This document shows positions 5,450-10,695 of a DNA stretch of 10,695 nt, piece by piece (the first letter of the stretch is position 1; each line of letters opens with the position of its first letter). Source of the DNA: an uncultured Johnsonella sp. (GTDB lineage: Bacteria > Bacillota > Clostridia > Lachnospirales > Lachnospiraceae); assembly GCA_905373785.1 (NCBI GenBank), contig CAJPUK010000072.1:1-10695 (forward strand). The letters are read 5' to 3'. The notes under the pieces were generated by a model, which was given only the letters and a program-made list of their open reading frames with translations, did not search any database and had not been told where the DNA came from. The position numbers and the translations under genes were made by a program.

Positions 5450-6880
5450 ATGTATGATAAGTATATAAGCCCCTTATCGGAAAGATATGCCGGCAGCAAG
5501 ATGCAATATATTTTTTCTGCTGAGAAAAAATTTAAGACATGGAGAAGACTTTGGATAGCTCTTGCAAAGTCTGAAAAAAAGCTCGGACTTGGTATAAGTG
5601 ATGAACAGATTGCAGAGCTTGAGGCTTTTAAGGATGACATAAACTATGAAGAAGCCAAAGAAAGAGAAAAGATAGTAAGACATGATGTAATGAGTCATGT
5701 ATACGCTTACGGTTTGCAATGTCCTAAGGCTAAGAAAATTATACACCTGGGAGCTACAAGCTGCTATGTAGGAGATAATACTGATCTGATACTTATGAGA
5801 GAGGCTCTTGAGCTTATACGAGTAAAACTTGTAAATGTTATGGAAAAACTCAGTAAGTTCGCCTTGGAATACAAGGATCTTCCAACATTGGCATTTACTC
5901 ATTTTCAGCCGGCTCAACCTACTACTGTAGGAAAAAGAGCGGTACTTTGGTTAAATGAACTCCTACTTGATTACGAAGATTTGAACTATATAATAGATAA
6001 TATTAAACTTCTCGGATGTAAAGGTACTACCGGAACTCAGGCCTCATTCGTGGAGCTTTTTGCCGGTGATGAAGAGAAAATAAAGGCTCTTGATAAGATG
6101 ATTGCCGCTGAAATGGGATTTGATAAGGTATATCCGGTATCAGGGCAGACTTATTCAAGAAAGATAGACAGCAAGGTACTTTCAGTGCTTGCAGGAATTG
6201 CACAATCCGCACATAAGTTCTCAAATGATATAAGACTTTTGCAACATTTGAAAGAAATAGAAGAGCCGTTTGAAAAAAATCAAATAGGATCTTCTGCCAT
6301 GGCTTATAAGAGAAATCCTATGAGAAGCGAAAGAATTGCCTCTTTAGCCAATTATGTAATGAGTGATCTCATGAATCCTATGCTTGTAGCGTCTACACAA
6401 TGGTTTGAAAGAACCTTGGATGATTCTGCAAATAAGAGGTTATCCATTCCGGAAGGTTTCCTTAGTATAGACGGAATACTTGATTTGTATCTTAATGTGG
6501 TAGATGGTTTGGTGGTATATCCTAAGGTTATAGAAAAGCGACTGCTCTCTGAGCTTCCTTTTATGGCTACCGAAAATATTTTAATGGAAGCTGTAAAGCA
6601 TGGCGGTGACAGACAGGAACTTCATGAAAGAATAAGAGAATTGTCCATGGAGGCAGGAAAAAGAGTAAAGGTGGAGGGCAAGGATAATAACTTACTTGAG
6701 TTGATTGCCGCCGATCCCGTGTTTAATCTTAGTGAGGATAAATTAAAAGAGGCTATGAATCCTAAGCTCTATGTAGGAAGAAGCAGTGAGCAGGTAGTTG
6801 AGTTTATAGATGAGTATATAAGTCCCATACTTGAAAAATTCAGTTCCGATTTGGGAGAAAAGCCTGACATCAAGGTATAG
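5450..6880 (+). CDS. purB: Adenylosuccinate lyase
   Basis: PurB cleaves fumarate from SAICAR in IMP synthesis and from adenylosuccinate in AMP synthesis; it is a cytoplasmic homotetramer. The 476 residues match the longer subgroup of the fumarase/aspartase superfamily. Catalytic features are present: H99 in HLGATSCYVGDNTD, H151 in THFQPAQPTTVGKR, and the flexible signature loop GSSAMAYKRNPMRSER beginning at G280, which carries the catalytic serine. The C-terminal helical domain is complete. AAAGGA at 5434-5439 precedes the ATG by ten bases, a little long, but no better start exists in this frame. A second ATG at 5454 is out of frame. Upstream lies the MITE cluster. purA, which makes the adenylosuccinate that PurB cleaves, follows after 207 bases, and the two may be co-regulated. 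Confidence 0.96.
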   Translation: MYDKYISPLSERYAGSKMQYIFSAEKKFKTWRRLWIALAKSEKKLGLGISDEQIAELEAFKDDINYEEAKEREKIVRHDVMSHVYAYGLQCPKAKKIIHLGATSCYVGDNTDLILMREALELIRVKLVNVMEKLSKFALEYKDLPTLAFTHFQPAQPTTVGKRAVLWLNELLLDYEDLNYIIDNIKLLGCKGTTGTQASFVELFAGDEEKIKALDKMIAAEMGFDKVYPVSGQTYSRKIDSKVLSVLAGIAQSAHKFSNDIRLLQHLKEIEEPFEKNQIGSSAMAYKRNPMRSERIASLANYVMSDLMNPMLVASTQWFERTLDDSANKRLSIPEGFLSIDGILDLYLNVVDGLVVYPKVIEKRLLSELPFMATENILMEAVKHGGDRQELHERIRELSMEAGKRVKVEGKDNNLLELIAADPVFNLSEDKLKEAMNPKLYVGRSSEQVVEFIDEYISPILEKFSSDLGEKPDIKV

Positions 6881-6929
6881 TATGTAGAGTAAAATATTTG
6901 ATATAATAAGAATATATTGATTATAGTTT

Positions 6930-6962
6930 GGGAATTCACATATCTTAATAATATTCCTTTTT
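6930..6962 (+). terminator. Weak candidate terminator after purB
   Basis: GGAAT (6931-6935) pairs with ATTCC (6953-6957), one more G-U pair is possible outside, and TTTTT follows at 6958-6962. The stem is short and the loop is 17 bases, so termination would be weak and some purB transcripts may run into purA. Confidence 0.3.
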
Positions 6963-6965
6963 AAA

Positions 6966-7077
6966 GTCAGGGTTTAGGCAGGTCATTCATCTTAGTCAAA
7001 CTTAAAAATATTTCAAATTTATTTATAAGTCAGACGAAGATGAATGCGGCAGTAGTCTGTTAGATATATATGTATAA
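6966..7077 (-). repeat. Degenerate, truncated inverted copy of the 184-bp element
   Basis: Read on the + strand, this stretch aligns with the complement of 5181-5296 almost continuously. The first 32 bases agree at 26 positions, including the end of the inverted repeat (AGGCAGGTCATTCATCTT against AGGTAGGTCATTCATCTT). The hairpin ATTCATCTTAGTC (6985-6997) with GACGAAGATGAAT (7033-7045) is retained. TAGATATATATGTATAA (7061-7077) matches the other copy at all but one base. Similarity stops at the purA ribosome binding site; the second terminal repeat and the 22-bp stem are missing. No flanking duplication can be seen. It forms most of the purA leader. Confidence 0.75.
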
Positions 7078-7087
7078 GGAGGTTTTT

Positions 7088-8365
7088 ATGGTAACAGCCA
7101 TAGTTGGAGCTAACTGGGGTGATGAAGGAAAGGGTAAAATCACCGATATGTTGGCTGAAAAAGCGGATATAATAGTAAGATTTCAGGGAGGAAGTAATGC
7201 AGGGCATACGATAATAAACAATTATGGAAAGTTTGCACTTCATTTGCTGCCTTCAGGAGTATTTTATGAGCATACTACAAGTATTATAGGAAATGGAGTG
7301 GCGCTGAATATACCTTATCTTATAAATGAGATAAAAACCTTGGTTGACAGTAATGTACCGAAACCTAAGATTTTGGTATCGGACAGGGCGCAACTTCTTA
7401 TGCCTTACCATATACTCCAAGACAGCTATGAGGAGGAAAGACTTGCAGGCAAGGCGTATGGTTCAACAAAGTCCGGCATAGCACCGTTTTATTCCGATAA
7501 ATATGCCAAAATAGGTATACAGGTAAGTGAGCTTTTTGATGATGAAATTCTTGCAGAAAAGGTTGAAAAGATTTGCCTTTTAAAGAATGTACTCTTTAAG
7601 CATCTATATAACAAAGAGGAGCTTAAAAAAGAAGAGTTGATGGAAACCTTACACAGCTATAGAGATATGATAGAGCCTTATGTATGTGATGTGAGCAAGT
7701 TCTTATATGAAGCATTAAAAGACGGTAAGAAGGTACTTTTAGAGGGACAGCTCGGCTCTCTTAAAGATCCCGATCATGGGATATATCCTATGGTTACATC
7801 TTCCTCTACACTGGCGGGATTTGGCAGCATAGGTGCCGGTATAGCACCTTATCAAATCAAAGAAGTCATAACCGTTGTAAAGGCATACTCAAGTGCCGTA
7901 GGCGGCGGAGAGTTTGTAAGCGAGATCCCTGATGAGAAAGAAGCGGAAGAATTAAGAAAAAGAGGCGGCGATAAGGGTGAATACGGAGCAACTACCGGAA
8001 GACCGAGAAGAATGGGCTGGTTCGATGCGGTAGCTTCAAGGTATGGCTGTAGGATACAGGGAACTACCAAGGCGGCACTTACGGTTTTGGATGTACTTGG
8101 ATACTTGGACGAGCTTCCTATATGTGTAGCTTATGAGATAGACGGAAAAATCTACAAAGACTTCCCGACTACCAATCTTTTAAAAAGAGCAAAACCTATA
8201 TACACCTACCTTCCGGGATGGAAGTGTGATATCAGGGGTATAAGGGAATATGATAAATTGCCTGAAAATTGCAAAAAGTATATAGAATTTATCGAAAAAG
8301 AACTGGAAGTTCCTATAGCTATGATTAGTAACGGTCCGGGGCGTGATGAGATAATATACAGATAG
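7088..8365 (+). CDS. purA: Adenylosuccinate synthetase
   Basis: PurA joins IMP and aspartate using GTP, the first step from IMP to AMP; it works as a cytoplasmic homodimer. From the ATG at 7088 it has 425 residues, close to the usual 425-432. Catalytic D12 is in the P-loop-like GDEGKGK (11-17) and H40 is in GGSNAGHT (34-41). The IMP-binding segment is GSTKSGIAP (125-133), and the C-terminal half has ATTGRPRRMGWFDAV and SNGPGRDEI. The start is set by AAGGAGG at 7076-7082, five bases upstream. An in-frame ATG at 7070 would add six residues encoded by that ribosome binding site and is rejected. The sequence is divergent: N9 replaces the usual Gln before WGDEGKGK, and K141 stands where E. coli has R143, which contacts IMP from the partner subunit. 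Its leader derives from a mobile-element copy. Confidence 0.95.
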   Translation: MVTAIVGANWGDEGKGKITDMLAEKADIIVRFQGGSNAGHTIINNYGKFALHLLPSGVFYEHTTSIIGNGVALNIPYLINEIKTLVDSNVPKPKILVSDRAQLLMPYHILQDSYEEERLAGKAYGSTKSGIAPFYSDKYAKIGIQVSELFDDEILAEKVEKICLLKNVLFKHLYNKEELKKEELMETLHSYRDMIEPYVCDVSKFLYEALKDGKKVLLEGQLGSLKDPDHGIYPMVTSSSTLAGFGSIGAGIAPYQIKEVITVVKAYSSAVGGGEFVSEIPDEKEAEELRKRGGDKGEYGATTGRPRRMGWFDAVASRYGCRIQGTTKAALTVLDVLGYLDELPICVAYEIDGKIYKDFPTTNLLKRAKPIYTYLPGWKCDIRGIREYDKLPENCKKYIEFIEKELEVPIAMISNGPGRDEIIYR

Positions 8366-8382
8366 AAAATCAGTGCGTAGTA

Positions 8383-8400
8383 CTTGCTATAATAAGCAAG
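8383..8400 (+). other. Small hairpin after purA
   Basis: CTTGCT (8383-8388) pairs perfectly with AGCAAG (8395-8400) around a six-base loop, 18 bases after the purA stop. No T-run follows, so it is not a convincing terminator. No clear terminator is visible between purA and the ABC-F gene. Confidence 0.3.
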
Positions 8401-8478
8401 CTGTAAATAAATACTGCAGCAAAGTTTTGATGCATTTAATGACAAATCGGATGTAAAAAGTAGTTACTTAGGAGTCGG

Positions 8479-8526
8479 ATGTTATATTTGATAAACGCCG
8501 CACCTGATACTTACTGTCATGCCTAA
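8479..8526 (+). CDS. Possible 15-residue leader peptide before the ABC-F gene
   Basis: ATG at 8479 follows AGGAG (8470-8474) by four bases and opens a frame of 15 codons, MLYLINAAPDTYCHA, ending at TAA 8524-8526. It ends 63 bases before the ABC-F start. Several ABC-F genes are known to be controlled by short upstream frames through ribosome-mediated attenuation. I see no convincing terminator/antiterminator pair downstream, and an ATG behind a purine run can arise by chance, so this is a low-confidence call. Confidence 0.25.
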   Translation: MLYLINAAPDTYCHA

Positions 8527-8589
8527 CAGGGTAGCTTTAACAATTAAAATATAGTATATAGATAAATATTATGAAATGGGGGTGTAAGC

Positions 8590-10518
8590 TTGGTTTTAAG
8601 TACAGGTAATATAAGTAAGTCTTTTGCGGGAGAGAAACTTATAGAAGGTGCAAGTATACTGATAAATGAAGGAGAAAAGGCAGCTTTAGTAGGCATAAAC
8701 GGATCCGGAAAGACTACTTTTTTAAAAATCATAGCGGGTGAATTAAGCCCTGATGAAGGAATTGTAACCTTTGCTAAAAACTCAAGTTTTGCCTACCTTA
8801 AGCAAATTAATGATATAGATACCAACCTCTCTATAGAAGAAGAGCTTACTACAGTAATTAAGCCCATACTTGATATGGAAGAAAGATTTATAAAACTTCA
8901 GGAAGAAATAAGTAAGGCGGATGAGAAAGGTCTTGAAGAGTTGTATTTGGAGTATGACAGATTACAACATGAGCTTGAGCTTAATAACGCTTATATGGCT
9001 AAGAGCAAACTCATAGGTATATTAAAGGGGTTGGGATTTATTGAAGAAGAGTTTTCAAGAAAGGTCTCAACTCTTTCAGGAGGTCAAAAGACCAGAGTAT
9101 ATTTGGCAAAAATACTTCTTTCGGAGCCGGACATCATACTTTTGGATGAGCCTACAAACCATCTTGATTTATCAAGTATAGAGTGGCTTGAATCATACCT
9201 TAATAACTATAAAAAAGCTGTACTTATAGTATCGCATGACAGATATTTTTTGGATAAAATAGTTACAAAGGTAATAGATATAGACAATAAAAAAGTTGAG
9301 ACTTACAACGGCAATTACACAGAGTTTACAAAAAAGAAAAAAGAACTAAAGGAAACTGCCATGAGGGCTTACCTTAATCGGGAGGCTGAAATAAAAAGGC
9401 AGGAAGAGGTTATAGAAAAGCTTAAGAGTTTTAACAGGGAAAAGTCTGTAAAAAGAGCCGAGAGCAGGCAAAAAGCCTTGGATAAGATAGAAAGAATAGA
9501 CAAGCCCATAGAAGAAAAGTCTGATATGAACCTTTTCTTTAGTCAAAGCATAGAAAGCGGTCAGGATGTTTTACATATAGAAGGTTTGTCCAAGTCCTTC
9601 GGACATAGGAAACTTTTTGAAAATGTAAATATTGATATAAAAAGAGGAGAACATGTAGCCATACTTGGAGATAACGGCACAGGTAAAACTACTTTGTTAA
9701 AGATACTTAATAATATTATCGAGCCTGACAGCGGATATATACATTTCGGTACAAATGTATGTATGGCATATTATGATCAGGAACATCAGGTACTTAATCA
9801 GGATAAGACTATATTTGATGAGATACATGACGAGTATCCCGATATGAATAACACCGAAGTAAGAAATGTACTTGCAAGCTTTTTATTTACCCAAGATGAG
9901 GTATTTAAGCCGATTTCAAGTCTTAGCGGAGGTGAGAGAGGAAGGGTATCTCTTGCAAAGATTATGTTAAGTACTGCCAACCTTATAGTACTTGATGAGC
10001 CGACAAACCATCTTGACATGGTCAGTAAGGAAGTACTTGAAAATGCGATAAGGGAATTTAAGGGTACGGTTATCTATGTATCCCATGACAGGTATTTTAT
10101 TAATCAAACAGCTACAAGAATACTTAATTTAAAAGATAATAAATTCTATAACTACATAGGAAATTACGACTATTATCTTGAAAAAAAAGCAGATGTAGAG
10201 TCGAGTTTTATATATGCTGCACAGGCGGATAATAAGCCCGAGGCGGATGTAAATGCGGAATCCGAGACCAAACTTAATTGGAAGAGCGCCAAGGAAGACA
10301 GAGCCAAGCTTAAAAAAAGGCAAAATGCCATAAAACGCTGTGAGGATAAAATAAGCGTCCTGGAAAAAGAATTATCCGATATAGAAGAAGAATTCCTGAA
10401 AGAGGAAAATCAATCAGATGCCGTAAAGTTACATGCATTACAGATTAAAAAAGAGGAGATCGAGCCGGAGCTTGAAGAGCTTTATAACTTGTGGGAAGAA
10501 CTTTCAAGCGAGTCTTAA
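8590..10518 (+). CDS. ABC-F family ATPase (duplicated ABC domains, YdiF-like)
   Basis: ABC-F proteins have two ATPase domains and no membrane segments; they act on the ribosome near the E site, and some members give antibiotic resistance. The 642 residues show both domains complete. Domain 1 has Walker A GINGSGKTT (35-43), signature LSGGQ (162-166), Walker B IILLDEPTNHLD (182-193) and the switch histidine H216. Domain 2 has GDNGTGKTT (360-368), LSGGE (445-449), LIVLDEPTNHLD (465-476) and H499. Between them is a charged linker of about 80 residues, the ribosome- and tRNA-contacting part of the family. A charged coiled coil (about 565-640) ends the protein. The start is TTG, chosen because GGGGG (8578-8582) lies seven bases before it and the frame then begins as family members do. 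I see no basis for calling it a resistance protein. A small membrane-protein gene follows after 15 bases. Confidence 0.93.
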   Translation: MVLSTGNISKSFAGEKLIEGASILINEGEKAALVGINGSGKTTFLKIIAGELSPDEGIVTFAKNSSFAYLKQINDIDTNLSIEEELTTVIKPILDMEERFIKLQEEISKADEKGLEELYLEYDRLQHELELNNAYMAKSKLIGILKGLGFIEEEFSRKVSTLSGGQKTRVYLAKILLSEPDIILLDEPTNHLDLSSIEWLESYLNNYKKAVLIVSHDRYFLDKIVTKVIDIDNKKVETYNGNYTEFTKKKKELKETAMRAYLNREAEIKRQEEVIEKLKSFNREKSVKRAESRQKALDKIERIDKPIEEKSDMNLFFSQSIESGQDVLHIEGLSKSFGHRKLFENVNIDIKRGEHVAILGDNGTGKTTLLKILNNIIEPDSGYIHFGTNVCMAYYDQEHQVLNQDKTIFDEIHDEYPDMNNTEVRNVLASFLFTQDEVFKPISSLSGGERGRVSLAKIMLSTANLIVLDEPTNHLDMVSKEVLENAIREFKGTVIYVSHDRYFINQTATRILNLKDNKFYNYIGNYDYYLEKKADVESSFIYAAQADNKPEADVNAESETKLNWKSAKEDRAKLKKRQNAIKRCEDKISVLEKELSDIEEEFLKEENQSDAVKLHALQIKKEEIEPELEELYNLWEELSSES

Positions 10519-10533
10519 ACAAAAGGAAAAAGT

Positions 10534-10695
10534 ATGAAGAAAATAAAGCAAATATTGGCAATCATAGTTATAATTATTCTGGCAGCCTCCTATATAATGA
10601 CAGCTATACTTGCATTTACGGGAGCGGATAAGAGTGTTTTGATGCTTATGTTTTACATTGATATAGCCTTACCTACATTTATATATGTATTTATG
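10534..10695 (+). CDS. Small membrane protein of unknown function, 5' part
   Basis: I do not recognise a function. The frame starts at ATG 10534, six bases after AAAGGA (10522-10527), and is open for 54 codons to the window edge, so the 3' end is missing. After a basic start (MKKIKQ) there is a membrane-spanning stretch (about 7-29, LAIIVIIILAASYIMTAILAF). A short loop, TGADKS, is followed by a second hydrophobic stretch (about 35-54). The positive N-terminus and two hydrophobic segments suggest an inner-membrane hairpin protein with the N-terminus inside. It begins 15 bases after the ABC-F stop, so the two are probably in one operon. Confidence 0.7.
   Translation, partial: MKKIKQILAIIVIIILAASYIMTAILAFTGADKSVLMLMFYIDIALPTFIYVFM

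Noticed and set aside
5214..7045. CRISPR array suggested by the repeated ATTCATCTT...AAGATGAAT hairpins
   Set aside because: There are only two copies, 1.7 kb apart and on either side of a gene, with no regular spacers.
7070..7087. Upstream in-frame ATG for purA adding MYKEVF
   Set aside because: These codons are the ribosome binding site AAGGAGG and the end of the repeat copy; PurA proteins begin close to the GANWGDEGKGK motif.
8590..10518. Antibiotic-resistance ABC-F protein
   Set aside because: The linker and C-terminal coiled coil resemble housekeeping YdiF-type members, and no resistance-associated neighbours are present.

Overview
The window is a stretch of chromosome from a low-GC Gram-positive anaerobe, most likely a member of the Clostridia close to the Lachnospiraceae. 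This rests on the protein sequences (clostridial-type PurB, PurA, PEBP and ABC-F), the AT-rich codon use (ATA, AGA and TTA are common), strong AGGAGG-type ribosome binding sites and one TTG start. Genus cannot be fixed from this sequence. All genes are on the + strand.

Layout: the 3' end of rpsO (ribosomal protein S15) is followed by a 324-base gap holding two long hairpins, then pnp (polynucleotide phosphorylase), the classic rpsO-pnp pair. A strong hairpin terminator closes pnp. Next come two AT-rich genes: an unrecognised 218-residue protein and a PEBP/YbhB-family protein whose C-terminus looks frameshifted. cysK (O-acetylserine sulfhydrylase) follows under its own near-consensus promoter. 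The 480 bases between cysK and purB hold two palindromic, MITE-like elements. purB (adenylosuccinate lyase) and purA (adenylosuccinate synthetase) follow. Together they make AMP from IMP, and PurB also acts in IMP synthesis. A duplicated-ATPase ABC-F protein and the start of a small membrane protein close the window.

The most interesting part is the non-coding DNA. A 184-bp element at 5113-5296 has perfect 16-bp terminal inverted repeats, two internal hairpins and a perfect 8-bp flanking direct repeat, which is the signature of a non-autonomous mobile element (MITE). A degenerate, truncated copy in the opposite orientation lies directly before purA and ends at the purA ribosome binding site, so purB is bracketed by inverted copies. 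A different 102-bp near-perfect palindrome with ends typical of insertion sequences sits 13 bp before the first element. No CRISPR, tRNA, rRNA, prophage or complete transposase gene was seen, and the coding content is otherwise ordinary housekeeping.
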